Below, one piece after another: positions 15,869 to 34,405 of a stretch of DNA of 64,000 nt. The number at the start of each line of letters is the position of its first letter. Position 1 is the first letter of the stretch. This DNA is from Eriocheir sinensis (taxonomy: Eukaryota; Arthropoda; Malacostraca; Decapoda; Varunidae), in the NCBI RefSeq assembly GCF_024679095.1, contig NW_026111618.1:375501-439500 (forward strand). Reading direction: 5' to 3'. The position numbers were made by a program, and so were the translations under genes. A model generated the notes under the pieces. That model ran no database searches. It was not told the DNA's origin and saw nothing but the letters and a program-made list of their open reading frames with translations.

Positions 15869-15963
15869 ACAAAAATAAATACAGAATACACATAAATAGA
15901 TATGCAAAATACATAGAAACAATGGAAATTTTATTTCAAAATATATATACGAATACACATGAC
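15869..15963 (-). repeat. short reverse island
   Basis: About 95 bp of reverse monomers entered at TCTATGTATAACAAAAATAA, a junction class also seen near 18,867, 22,287, 24,535, 29,686, 42,984 and 48,594. Confidence 0.8.
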
Positions 15964-16342
<379 letters not shown>

Positions 16343-17588
16343 GGTATTTTGAATCTTAATTTTCATACAAATTTACATTATTTTATTAATATTTTCTGTA
16401 TTCATTTTGATAAGATTTTACATTATTTTATTTGTGTTTTGTACATATTTTTTTGTACATATTTACAGTATTTTAAGTGTTTTTGTATACATATTTGATA
16501 CAAATTTACGTTATTTTAAGTCTATATATTTATATATTTTCATTCAAATTTACATTATTTTATGTGTATTTTGTATATGTATTTCAATACAAATTTACCT
16601 ATTTTTATATGTTTTTGTATATTTATTTTCATACAAGTTTAAATTATTTTCGTGTATTTTTGTATATAGTTTTATACAAATTTAGGTTATTTTATGTGTA
16701 TTTTGTATATCTATTTTCATACAAATACACATTCTTTTCATGATATTTTTTTATGTATTTGACACGAATTAACATTATTTAATGTGTATTTTGTATATAT
16801 ATTTTTATACGTATTTACATTATTTCAAGTGTATTTTGTATATATATATTTCTATAGAAATCTACGTTATTTTATGTGTATTCGTATATATATTTTGAAA
16901 CAAATTTACATTGTTTTATGTGTATTTTGCATATTTTTTCAATACAAATTTACCTTATTGTATGTGCATTTTGTATATTAATTTTAATACAAATTTGATT
17001 AATCTATGTGTATTTTTTGTGTATGTATTTTTAAAAAAAATATGCTTTATTTTATTGGTATTTTCCATCTTTATTTTCATACAAATTTACATTATTTTAT
17101 TGATATTCTGTGTATTTATTTGGTATGATTTTACATTATTCTATGTGTATTTTGTATATATATTTTATATAAAATGTATTTGTTTTCATTTCATACAAAT
17201 CTACATTATTTTATGTGTTTTTTGTACATGTATTTAAATACAAATTTAACTAGTTATATGTGTATTTTGTATATCTATTTTGTATGTATATTTTCATAGA
17301 AATTTTCTCTATTTTATGAGTATTCGTATATATATTTTGATACAAATTTACATTATTGATGTGTATTTTGCATATCTATTTCAATACAAATTTTCTTAAT
17401 TGTACGTGCATTTTGTATATTTATTTTAATACAAATTTAATTATTTTATATGTATTTTTGTATATATATTTTTATGCAAATATGCGTTATTATATGGATA
17501 TTTTGCAGCTTTATTTTCATACAAATTTACATTATTTTATTGATATTCTCTTTATTTATTTTGATACGATTTAACATTATTCTATGTC
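16343..17588 (+). repeat. satellite block, forward (carries the empty transposon site)
   Basis: The reverse complement of this block continues across the transposon at 53,398-55,199. Positions 17,460-17,588 match 53,260-53,397, and 16,700-17,477 match 55,200-55,900. The shared variant GATATTCTCTTTATTTA supports true paralogy. Confidence 0.85.
17460..17477 (+). other. paralogous empty target site of the 53.4-kb transposon
   Basis: The reverse complement of these 18 bp is GCATAAAAATATATATAC. The occupied locus has GCATAAAAATAT before the element and AAAATATATATAC after it, so it holds exactly one extra AAAATAT plus the element. Confidence 0.8.
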
Positions 17589-17911
17589 TAAATATAAAAA
17601 ATGCACATACTGTAAGGTAAATTTGTATTGAAATAGATATGCAAAATACATATCAAACAATGTAAATTTGTTTCAAAATATATATACGAATACATTTAAA
17701 ATAACGTTGATTTCTATAAAAAATATATACAAAATACACATAAAATGAAGTAAATACGTATTAAAAAATGAATACAAAATACACATAAAAATCGTATCAA
17801 AATAAATAAACAAAATACCAGTAAAAGAATGTGTATTTGTATAAATATAAATATACAAAATACACATAAAATATCGTAAATTTGAATAAAACTATATACA
17901 AAAATACACAG
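17589..17911 (-). repeat. satellite block, reverse
   Basis: About seven monomers with the private variant TACCAGTAAAAGAATG. The inverted partner is 25,468-25,770, which has TTTTACTGGTATTTTG. Confidence 0.8.
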
Positions 17912-18867
17912 AACAAATACAGATTCTTTTATTGGTATTTTGTTTATTTATTTTGTTTCGAATTTATATTATTTTATGTGTATTTTGTTAAAAAAAATTT
18001 ATACGTATTTACTTAATTTTATGTGTATTTTGTATATATATTTTTATAGAAATCTACGTTATTTTATGTGTATTCGTATATATATTTTGAAACAAATTTA
18101 CAATTTTTTATATGTATTTTTGCATATCTCTTTCAACAGAAGTTTACCTTATTGTATGTGCATTTTGTATATTTATTTCAATACAAATTTAAATATTTTA
18201 TGTGTATTTTGGTATATATATTTTTATAAGAAATGCGCTATTTGATGGGAATTTTGCATCTTTATTTTCATACAAATTTACATTATTTTATTAATATTCG
18301 GTGTATATATTTTGATACGATTTTACATTATTCTATTTGTTTTTTGTATATATATTTTTTTATACATATTTACATTATTTAATGTGTATCTTGCATATAT
18401 ATTACATACAAATTTATTATCTATTATTTATTTTCATACAAATACACATTCTTTTCATGATATTTTGTTTATTTATTTTGTCACGAATTTACATTTCTTA
18501 ATATGTATTTTATATATATATTTTTATACGTATTTACATAATTTCATGTGTATTTTGTATATATATTTCTATAGAAATCTACGTTATTTTATGTGTATTC
18601 GTATATATATTTTGAAACAAATTTACAGTTTTATTTGTATTTTGCGTTTTTTTTCAATACAAATTTACCTTATTGTATGTGTGCATTTTGTATATTAATT
18701 TTAATACAAATTTAATTATTCTATGTGTATTTTTGTATATGTATTTTTTTTAAAAAAATATGCTTTATCTTATGGGTATTTTGCATCTTTATTTTCATAC
18801 AAATTTAAATTATTTTATTGATATTCTGTGTAACTATTTTGATACGATTTTACATTATTCTATGTAT
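17912..18867 (+). repeat. satellite block, forward
   Basis: One of a family of copies that also includes 14,930-15,868 and 28,730-29,686 (direct) and 24,536-25,467 (inverted). Confidence 0.8.
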
Positions 18868-19101
18868 AAGAAAAATAAATTCAGAATACACAAAAATAGA
18901 TATGCAAAATACATATAAACAATGTAAATTTGGTTCAAAATATATATACGAATACACATGAAATAAGGTAGATTTCTATAAAAATATATACAAAATACAT
19001 AAAATTAAGTAAATACGTATAAAAAATGTATAAAAATACACATAAAATAATGTAAATTAGTATCAAAATAAATAAACAAATTACAATAAAAGAATGTATT
19101 G

Positions 19102-19202
<101 letters not shown>

Positions 19203-20468
19203 GAATATACATGAAATAATATAAATTTGTTTAAAACTATACAAAATACACATGAAATTATGTAAATTGTATAAAAATATATACAAAATACACATTAAAT
19301 AATGTAAATTCCTTCAAAATAAATAAACAAAATATAATAAAAGAATGTGTATTTGTATGAAAATAGATATACAAAATACATAAAATCACCTAAATTTGTA
19401 TCAAACTATATACAAAAATACACAAAAATATTTAAAATTTGTATGGAAATAAATATACAAAATACACGTAAATTAGGTAAATTTGTATTGAAATACATAC
19501 ACAAAATACACATAAAATTATGTAAATTTGAATGAAAATACATAAACAAATACACTTAAAATAACGTAAATTTGTATAAAAAAAATATGTACAAAACACA
19601 AATAGAATAATTTAAAATCGTATCAAAATAAATACACAGATTATTAATAAAATAATGTAAATTTGTATGAAAATAAAGAAGCAAAATACCCATAAAATAA
19701 CGCATTTTTTTATTTATAAAAATATATATGCCAAAATACACATCAAAAAATTAAATTTGTATTAAAATAAATATACAAAAAACACATACAATAAGGTAAA
19801 TTTGTATTGAAATAGATATGCAAAATACATATAAAACAATGTAAATTTGTTTCAAAATATATATACGAATACACATAAGATAACAGATTTCTATAAAAAT
19901 ATATATACAAAATACACATATAATGAAGTAAATACGTATAAAAAAATGTAAACAAAATACACATAAAATAATGTAAATTCGTATCAAAATAAATAAACAA
20001 AATACCAATAAAAGAATGTGAATTTGTGTAAATACAAATAAACAAAATACACATAAAATAACGTAAATTTATATAAAACTATATACAAAAATACACAGAA
20101 GTAATTAAATTCGTATGAAAATAGATATAAAAAATACAGATAAAATAAGCTAAATTTGAATTGAAATGTATATACAAAATACATATAATAATGTAAATTT
20201 GTATCAAAATACTTATAAAAATACATATAATAACGTAAATTTGTTTAAAAATATATAAACAAAATTCACATTAAGTAATGTAAATACGTATAAAAAAATA
20301 TGTACAAAATACACATATAATCATTTAATTCGTTTCAAACTAAATAAACAAAATATCAATAAAATAATGTAAATTTGTATGAGAAAACATATTCAAATAC
20401 ATATAAAATAACGCTAATTTCTATAAAAATATATGTCCAAAAATGAGCGTAAAATAAAGTAAGTATGG

Positions 20469-20581
<113 letters not shown>

Positions 20582-20907
20582 AAACACACATTAAATAATG
20601 TAAATGCGTACATAAAATAACATAAATCTGTATAAAACTATATACAAAAATACACAAAAATAATTTAAATTTGTATGAAAAGAAATATAGAAAATACACA
20701 TAAAATTAGGTTAATTTGTATTGAAATACATATACAAAATACACATAAAATAATGTAAATTTGAAAGAAAATATATAAACAAATACACATATAATAACGT
20801 AAATTTGTATGAAATATATATACAAAATACACATTAAATAATGTAAATATGTATAAAAAAAATTTATACAAAACACAAATAGAATAATGTAAAATCGTAT
20901 CAAAATT

Positions 20908-22287
<1,380 letters not shown>

Positions 22288-22648
22288 TATACATAGAATA
22301 ATGTAAAATCGTATCAAAATAAATACACAGAATATCAATAAAATAGTTTAAATTTGTATGAAAATAAAGATGCAAAATACCTATAAAATAAAGCATTTTT
22401 TTTTTAAATACATATACAAAAATACACATAGAATAATTAAATATGTGTTAAAATTAATATACAAAATGCACATACAATAAGGTAAGTTTGTATTGAAAAA
22501 AAAAATCAAAATACACAAAAGAAAGTATATTTGTAGAATAAATAAATATACAAAATACACATAAAATTACGAAAATTTGTTTGAAAATATATAAAAAAAT
22601 AAACAAAAATAATTTCAATTTGTATGAAAATAAATATACAAAATACAC
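22288..22648 (-). repeat. satellite block, reverse (chimeric)
   Basis: The first about 210 bp match 42,985-43,190. After an A-rich stretch near 22,497-22,507 the sequence matches 44,225-44,361. About 1 kb present in the paralogue is absent here. Confidence 0.8.
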
Positions 22649-23159
22649 ATGTATTTTGAATATCTATTTTCACACAAATTTAATTACTTTTGTGTATTTT
22701 TGCATAAAGTTTTATATAAATTTACGTTATTTTATTTGTATTTTGTATATTTATATTCATACAATACACATTTTTTTATACGTATTTACTTCATTTTATG
22801 TGTATTTTGTATATTTATTTTCATAGAAATCTACGTTATTTTATGTGTATTCGTATATATATGTTGAAAAAAATTTACATGGTTTTATATGTATTTTTCA
22901 TATCTATTTCAATACAAATTTACCTTATTGTATGTGTTTTTTGTATATTTATTTTAATACAAATTTATTTTTTTGATGTGTATTTTGGTATGTATATTTT
23001 TATAAATAAAAAAAAATGCGTTATTTTATGGGTATTTTGCTTCTTTATTTTTATACAAATTTACATTATTTTATTAATATTCTGTGTATTTATTTTGATA
23101 CGATTTTACATTATTCTATTTGTGTTTTGTACATATTTTTTTATACAAATTTACGATTT
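22649..23159 (+). repeat. satellite block, forward
   Basis: It begins at ACACATGTATTTTGAATATC. The first part is a copy of 44,362-44,640. Confidence 0.8.
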
Positions 23160-23798
23160 TTTATAAAATTATTGATACCAAAATACACATAAAATATTTT
23201 AATTTGTTTTAAAATAAATATACAAAATGCACATACAATAAGGTAGATTTGTATTGAAATAGATATGCAAAATACATATAAAATAATGTAAATTTGTTTC
23301 AAAATATATATACGAATACACATAAAATGACGTAGATTTCTATAAAAATACATATACAAAATACATATAAAATAAAGTAAATACGTATAAAAAAATGTAC
23401 ACAAAATACACATAAAATAATGTAAATTCGTATAAATGTAAATAAACAATATACCAATAAAAGAATGTGTATTTGTATAAATATAAATATACAAAATGCA
23501 CATAAAATAACGTAAATTTATATAAAACTATATACATTAAATAACGCAAATTTCTATAAAAATATATGTACAAAAATGAACATAAAATAAAATTGCATAA
23601 AAATATATATACAAAACACACATTAGATAATGTAAATGAGTATAAAAATATGTATAGAAAATACCTATGAAATAATCTAAATTCGTATCGAATTAAATTA
23701 AGAAAATACCAATAAAATAATGTGATTTTGAATGAAAATATATATACAAAATACACATAAAATAACCTAAATACAAATACAAATATACACATAAAATA
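23160..23798 (-). repeat. satellite block, reverse
   Basis: Direct paralogue of about 52,240-52,870 (offset about 29.1 kb). The last 200 bp are the direct copy of 1-207. Confidence 0.8.
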
Positions 23799-24163
23799 TT
23801 GTATTTTGTATATACATTTCAATTTAAATTTAGTTTATTTAATCTATATTTTGTATATCTATTTTCATACGAATTTAATTACTTCTGTGTATTTTTGTAT
23901 AGTTTTATACAAATTTACGTTATTTTATGTGTATTTTGTATATTTATATTTATACAAATACACATTCTTTTATTGGTATTTTGTTTATTTATTTTGATAC
24001 GAATTTACATTATTTTATGTGTATTTTGTATACATTTTCTTATACGTATTTACTTCATTTTATGTGTATTCGTATATATATTTTGAAACAAATTTACATT
24101 ATTTTATATGTATTTTGCATATCTATTTCAATACAGATTTACCTTATTGTATTTGTATTTTGT
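23799..24163 (+). repeat. satellite block, forward
   Basis: A copy of 208-580. The junction AAAATATTGTATTTTG is identical to that at 207/208. Confidence 0.85.
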
Positions 24164-24463
24164 AGATTTCTATAAAAATATATATACAAAATACACATAA
24201 AATGAAATAAATGCGTATAAAACAATGTATACAAAATACACATAAAATAATGTAAATTCGTGTCAAAATAAATAGACAAAATACCAATAAAAGAATGTGT
24301 ATTTGTATAAATATAAATATACAAAATACACATAAAATAACGTAAATTTATATAAAACTATATACAAAAATACACAGAAGTAATTAAATTTGTATGAAAA
24401 TATATACAAAATACACACAAAATAAGCTAAATTTCAATTGAAATATATATACAAAATACACAT
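24164..24463 (-). repeat. satellite block, reverse
   Basis: About 6.5 monomers matching the end of 47,897-48,522, up to the same junction ACACATATTTTGCATATC. Confidence 0.8.
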
Positions 24464-24535
24464 ATTTTGCATATCTATTTTCAAACAAATTTAAATTATT
24501 TATGTGTTTTTTTGTATATATTTATTTTTGTTATA
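24464..24535 (+). repeat. short forward island
   Basis: About 72 bp in forward orientation between reverse blocks. The paralogous island of the same length is 48,523-48,594. Confidence 0.8.
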
Positions 24536-25467
<932 letters not shown>

Positions 25468-27684
25468 TCTGTGTATTTTTGTATATAGTTTTATACAAAT
25501 TTACGATATTTTATGTGTATTTTGTATATTTATATTTATACAAATACACATTCTTTTACTGGTATTTTGTTTATTTATTTTGATACGATTTTATGTATTT
25601 TGTATTCATTTTTAATACGTATTTACTTCATTTCATGTGTATTTTGTATATATTTTATAGAAATCAACGTTATTTTATGTGAATTGTATATATATTTTGA
25701 AACAAATTTACATTGTTTTATATGTATTTTGCATATCTATTTCAATACAAATTTACCTTACAGTATGTGCATTTTTATATTTATTTTAATACAAATTTTA
25801 ATATTTTATGTGTATTTCAGTATATATTTTTATAAAAAAATGCTTTATTTTATGGCTATTTTGCATCTTTATTTTCATACAAATTTACATTATTTAATTA
25901 ATATTCTGTGTATTTATTTTCATACGATTTTACATTATTCTATTTGTGTTTTGTATATATTTTTTTATGCATATTTACATTATTTAATTAGTATTTTGTA
26001 TATATATTTGATACAATTTTACGTTATTTTAAGTGTATATGTTTATATATTTTCATTCAAATTTCCATTATTTTATGTGTATTTTGTATATGTATTTCAA
26101 TACAAATTTACCTAATTTTATGTGTATTTTGTATATTTATTTTCATACAAATTTAGATTATTTTTGTGTATTTTTTATATATTTTTATACAAACTTAGGT
26201 TATTTTATGAGTATTTTGTATATCTATTTTCATACAAATACACATTCTTTTATTGATATTTTGTTTATTTATTTTGACGAGAATTTAAATTATTTAATGA
26301 GTATTTTGTATATATATATTTTTATACGTATTTACATCATTTCATGTGTATTTTGTATATATATTTCTATAGAAATCTACGTTATTTTATGTGTATTCGT
26401 ATATAGATTTTTAAACAAATTTACGCTTTAATGTGCATTTTGTATATTTTTTCAATACAAATTTACCTTATTGTACGTGCATTTTGTATATTAATTTTAA
26501 TACAAATTTAATTATTCTATGTGTATTTTTGTATATGTATTTTTAAAAAAATATGCTTTATTTTATGGGTATTTTGTATCTTTAATTTCATACAAAATTA
26601 CATTATTTTATTGATATTCTGTGTATTTATTTTGATACGATTTTACATTATTCTATGTGTATTTTTTATATATTTTTCATTTAATTTAGCTTATTTTATG
26701 TGTATTTTGAATATCTATTTATTTTAATACAAAATCAAATATTTTATGTTTTTTCGTATATATATTTTTATAAAAAATGCGTTATTTTATGGGTATTTTG
26801 CATCTTAGTTTTCATACAAATTTACATTATTTTATTAATATTTTCTGTATTTATTTTGATACGAATTTACATTATTTTATTTGTGTTTAGTATATATTTT
26901 TTTTATACATATTTACATTATTTAATGTGTTTTTTGTATATATATTTGATACAAATTTACGTTATTTTAAGTCTATATTATGTTTATATATTTTCATTCA
27001 AATTTACATTATTTTATGTGTATTTTGTATATGTATTTCAATACAAATTTACCTAATTTTATATGTTTTTTGTATATTTATTTTCATACAAGTTTAAATT
27101 ATTTTTGTGTATTTTTGTTTATAGTTTTATACAAATTTAGGATATTTTATGTGTATTTTGTATATCTATTTTCATACAAATACACATTCTTTTCATGATA
27201 TTTTGTTTATTTATTTTGACACGAATTAACATTATTTATTGTGTATTTTTTATATATATTTTTATACGTATTTACATTATTTCAAGTGTATTTTGTATAT
27301 ATATTTCTATAGAAATCTGCGTTATTTTATGTGTATTCGTATATATATTTTGAAACAAATTTACATTGTTTTATGTGTATTTTGCATATTTTTTCAATAC
27401 AAATTTACCTTATTGTATGTGCATTTTGTATATTAATTTTAATACAAATTTGATTAATCTATGTGTATTTTTGTATATGTATTTTTATAAAAATATTCTT
27501 TATTTTATGGGTATTTTGCATCTTTATTTTCATACAAATCTACATTATTTTATTGATATTCTGAGTATTTATTTTAATATGATTTTACATTATTCTATGT
27601 GTATTTTGTATATATATTTTATATAAAATGTATTTGTTTTCATTTCATACAAATCTACATTATTTTACGTATTTTTTGTACATG
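25468..27684 (+). repeat. satellite block, forward
   Basis: It contains a full higher-order cycle (25,513 to 26,209). The part 26,680-27,600 resembles 12,980-13,680 and 38,300-39,060. The longest spurious open frame of the window (about 200 codons, 25,513-26,115) lies here. Confidence 0.85.
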
Positions 27685-28729
27685 TATACACATAAAATAT
27701 ATAAATTCGTATTGAAATAAATATACAAAATGCACATACAATAAGTTAAACTTCTATTGAAAGAGATATGCAAAAATACATATAAAACAATGTAAATTTG
27801 TTTCAAAATATATATACGAATACACATAAAATAACGTTGATTTCTATAAAAATATATATACAAAATACACATAAAATTAAGTAAATACGTATAAAAAATT
27901 GTAAACAAAATACACATAAAATAATGTAAACTCGAAACAAAATAAATAAACAAAATACCAATAAAAGAATGTGTATTTGTATAAATATAAATGTACAAAA
28001 TACACATACAAAATAAACATAAAATAAGGTAAATTTGTAATGAAATATATGTACAAAATACTCATAAAATTATGTAAATTTATATGAAAATATATATACA
28101 AATACACATAAAATACCATGAATTTGTATAAAATTATATATTCAAAATAAATATTAAATAATGTAAATGCGTATAAAATATATATACAAAGTACATATAA
28201 AATAATGTAAATCCGTATCAATATAAATCAACAAAATACCAATAAAATAATATATATTTGAATGAAAATAGATTTACAAAATACACATAACATAACTAAA
28301 ATTTGTATTGAAATATATACAAAAATACATAAAAATAATTTGAGTTTGTATGAAAATAGATATTCAAAGTACATATAAAACTAGGTAAATTTCTTTTGAA
28401 ATATATATACAAAATACCCATAAAATATTGTAAATTTGTGTCAAAATATATAAACAAATACACATAAAATAACTTAAAATAACGTAAATATGTATCAAAT
28501 ATATATACAAAAAACACATTAAATAATGTAAATATGTATAAAAAAATATATACAAAACATAAATAAAATAATGTAAAATAGTATCAAAATAAATACAGAA
28601 AATATTAATAAAATAATGTAAATTTGTATAAAAATTAAGATGCAAAATACCCATAAAATAACGCATTTTTTATAAAAATATATATACGAAAAAACATAAA
28701 ATATTTGATTTTGTATTAAAATAAATAGA
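27685..28729 (-). repeat. satellite block, reverse
   Basis: Entered through TTGTACATGTATACACAT. The 27,880-28,440 part is the inverted counterpart of about 14,450-15,020. Confidence 0.8.
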
Positions 28730-29686
28730 TATACATTCTTTTATTGGTATTTTGTTTATTTATTTTGTTTCGAATTTACATTATTTTATGTGTATTTTGT
28801 TTACATTTTTTTATACGTATTTACTTAATTTTATGTGTATTTTGTATATATATTTTTATAGAAATCTACGTTATTTTATGTGTATTCGTATATATATTTT
28901 GAAATAAATTTACATTGTTTTATATGTATTTTTGCATATTTCTTTCAATAGAAGTTTACCTTATTGTATGTGCATTTTGTATATTTATTTCAATACAAAT
29001 TTAAATATTTTATATGTATTTTGGTATATATATTTTTATAAGAAATGCGCTATTTGATGGGAATTTTGCATCTTTATTTTCATACAAATTTTTATTATTT
29101 TATTATTATTCGGGGTATTTATTTTCATACGATTTTACATTATTCTGTTTGTTTTTTGTATATATATTTTTTTATACATATTTACTTTATTTAAATGTAT
29201 CTTGCATATATATTACATACAAATTTATTATCTATTATTTATTTTCATACAAATACACATTCTTTTCATGATATTTTGTTTATTTATTTTGCACGAATTT
29301 ACATTACTTAATATGTATTTTATATATATATTTTTATACGTATTTACATAATTTCATGTGTATTTTGTATATATATTTCTATAGAAATCTACGTTATTTT
29401 ATGTGTATTCGTATATATATTTTGAAACAAATTTGCACTGTTTTATTTGTATTTTGCGTTTTTTTTCAATGCAAATTTACCTTATTGTGTGTGCATTTTG
29501 TATATTAATTTTAATACAAATTTAATTATTCTATGTGTATTTTTGATTATGTATTTTTTTTTTAAAAATATGCTTTATCTTATGGGTATTTTGCATCTTT
29601 ATTTTCATTCAAATTTAAATTATTTTATTGATATTCTGTGTACTTATTTTGATACGATTTTACATTATTCTATGTATAACAAAAAT
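28730..29686 (+). repeat. satellite block, forward
   Basis: Direct paralogue of 17,912-18,867, ending at the same TCTATGTATAACAAAAATAA type junction. Confidence 0.8.
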
Positions 29687-31120
<1,434 letters not shown>

Positions 31121-31349
31121 AACGTGTATGGCTTGTGTATTTCAATACAATTTTTCATTTATTATATACGCATTTTGTATATATTCTTTATGTATTTTTT
31201 AATATTTTTTGTTATTTTTTGTTTATTTTTTTTTTAAATTTTATTTTTTTTTTTTTTATTTTTTAGGTATTTTGCTACATTTTATTGATATTCTGCTCAT
31301 TCATTTTGATACGAATTGACATTATTCTATGTGTATTTTGTATATATAA
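31121..31349 (+). repeat. degenerate forward satellite, T-homopolymer rich
   Basis: Only fragments of monomers are recognisable (GTATTTCAATAC, ATTCTGCTCATTCATTTTG). Around 31,185-31,265 the sequence is almost only T with scattered A. Confidence 0.7.
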
Positions 31350-31474
31350 ACAAATTTACGTAATGTAAATATGTTTTAAAATATGTACAAAATACACATA
31401 TAATCAAGTAATTCGTATCAAAATAAATAAACAAAATACCAATAAAATAATATAAATTTGTATGAGTAAACGTG
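31350..31474 (-). repeat. short reverse island
   Basis: About 125 bp resembling 5,095-5,190 and ending at the same TATGAGTAAACGTG junction. Confidence 0.75.
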
Positions 31475-32525
31475 TATGTTGCATATTTTTTCAATACAAA
31501 TTTACGTTATTATATACGCATTTTGTGTATTAATTTTAATACAAATTTAATTATTCGATGTGTATTTTTGTATCTGTATTTTTATAAACATATGCTTTAT
31601 TTTTTGGGTATTTTGCATCTTTATTTTCATACAAATTTACATTATTTTATTGGTATTCTGCTCATTCATTTTGATACGAATTGACATTATTCTATGTATA
31701 TTTTGTATATATTTTTCATACAAATTTACGTTATTTTATGTGTATTTGTTTATATATTTTGACACAAATTTATAATATTTTATGGGTATTTTGTATATAC
31801 ATTTCAAAAGAAATTTACCTAGTTTTATGTGTATTTTGTATATCTATTTTCATACAAACTCAAATTATTTCTATGTATTTTTGTATATATTTTAATACAA
31901 ATTTTAGTTATGTTATGAGTATTTTGTAAATTTATTTTCATTCAAATATATATTATTTTATTGGTGTTTTGTTGATTTATATTGATACGAATTTACATTA
32001 TTTTATATGTACTTTGTATATATATTTTTATACACTTTTACATTATTTAATATTTATTTTGAATATATTTTTATACAAATTCATGGTATTTTATGTGTAT
32101 TTGTATATATATTTTATATAAATTTACATTATTTGATGTGTATTTTGTACATATATTTTTACAAATCAAATTTACATTATTTTATGTGTATTTTGTATAT
32201 TTATATTTATCCAAATACACATTCTTTTATTGGTATTTTGTTTATTTATTTTAATTCGAATTTACATTATTTTATGTGTATTTTGTATATATTTTTTTTA
32301 TACGTATTTACTTAATTTTATGTGTATTTTGTATATATATTTTTATAGAAATCTACGTTTTTTTATTTGTATTCGTATATATATTTTGAAACAAATTTAC
32401 ATTGTTTTATATGTATTTTGCATATCTCTTTCAATACACATGTACCTTATTTTATGTGCATTTTGTATATTTATTTCAATGCAAATTTAAATATTTTATG
32501 TGTATTTTGGTATATATATTTTTAT
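31475..32525 (+). repeat. satellite block, forward half of a variant composite unit
   Basis: Starts like 5,191 but carries extra monomers resembling 14,270-14,720 before rejoining the 5.3-5.8 kb sequence, so this unit is about 2.3 kb rather than 1.88 kb. Confidence 0.8.
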
Positions 32526-33782
32526 AAGATTACGAAAATTTGAATAAAAATATATACAAAAAAACAAAAAAACAAATTTCAACTTGTATGAAAATAGATG
32601 TACAAAATACACATATAATTAGTTAAATTTGTATTTAAATACATGTACAAAATACACAAAATAATGTAAATTTGTATGAAATGAAAACAAATTCACATAA
32701 AATTCGCGTCAAAATAAATAAACAAAATATCAATAAAAGAATGTGTATTTGTATGAAAATAGATATACAAAATACACATAAAATAACCTAAATTTGTATC
32801 AAACTATATACAAAAATAAATAAAAATATTTTAAATTTGTATGAAAATAAATATACAAAATACACATAAAATTAGGTAAATTTGTATTGAAATACATACA
32901 CAAAATACACATAAAATAATGTAAATTTGAATGAAAATACATAAACAAATACACATAAAATAACGTAAATTTGTATAAAAAAATATGTACAAAACACAAA
33001 TAGAATAATGTAAAATCGTATCAAAATAAATACACAGAATATTAATAAAATAATGTAAATTTGTATGAAAATAAAGAAGCAAAATACCCATAAAATAACG
33101 CTTTTTTTTTTATAAAAATATATATACCAAAATACACATCAAAAAATTAAATTTGTATTAAAATAAATATACAAAAAACACATACAATAAAGTAAATTTG
33201 TATTGAAATAGATATGCAAAATACATATAAAACAATGTAAATTTGTTTCAAAATATATATACGAATACACATAAAATAACGTAGATTTCTATAGAAATAT
33301 ATATACAAAATACACATAAAATGAAGTAAATACGTATAAAAAAATGTATACAAAAAACACATAAAATAATGTAAATTCGTATCAAAAAATAAACAAAATA
33401 TTAATAAAAGAATGTGTATTTATATAAATATAAATATACAAAATACACATAAAATAACGTAAATTTATATAAAACTATATACAAAAATACACAGAAGTAA
33501 TTAAATTTGTATGAAAATATATACAAAATACACACAAAATAAGCTAAATTTGAATTGAAATATATATACAAAATACATGAAATAAAGTAAATTTGTATCA
33601 AAATATTTATACAAATACACATATAATAACGTAAATTTGTATGAAAATATATAAACAAAATACACATTAAATAATGTAGATACGTATAAAAAATATGTAC
33701 AAAATACACATATAATCATGTAATTCGTATCAAAATAAATAAACAAAATACCAATAAAATAATATAAATTTGTATGAGTAAA
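32526..33782 (-). repeat. satellite block, reverse half of composite unit
   Basis: Near-identical to 5,817-7,071 and 34,406-35,658, starting at the AAGATTACGAAAATTTG junction. Confidence 0.85.
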
Positions 33783-34405
33783 CGTGTACGTTGCATATTT
33801 TTTCAATACAAATTTACCTTATTATATACGCATTTTGTATATTCATTTTAATACAAATTTAATTATTCGATGTGTATTTTTGTATCCGTATTTGTATATA
33901 TATTTTTATACGCTTTTACATTATTTAATATTTATTTTGAATATATATTTTTATACAAATTCATGGTATTTTATGTGTATTTGTATATATATTTTTATAT
34001 AAATTTACATTATTTTATGTGTATTTTGTACATATATTTTTTACAAATCTACCTTATTTTATGTTTATTTTATGTGTATTTTGTATATTTATATTTATCC
34101 AAATACATTCTTTTATTGGTATTTTGTTTATTTATTTTAATTGAATTTACATTATTTTATGTATTTTGTATACATTTTTATACGTATTTACTTAATTTTA
34201 TGTGTATTTTGTATATATATTTTATAGAAATCTACGTTTTTATTTGTATTCGTATATATATTTTGAAACAAATTTACATTCTTTATATGTATTTTGCATA
34301 TCTTTCAATACAAATTTACTTTATTGTATGTGCATTTTGTATATTTATTTCAATGCAAATTTAAATATTTTATGTGTATTTTGGTATATATATTTTTATA
34401 AGATT
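33783..34405 (+). repeat. satellite block, forward half of composite unit, indel-rich
   Basis: A copy of 7,072-7,704. The part 34,030-34,330 has about ten deletions of 1-2 bases, all in homopolymers or short repeats, that its paralogues lack. Confidence 0.85.
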
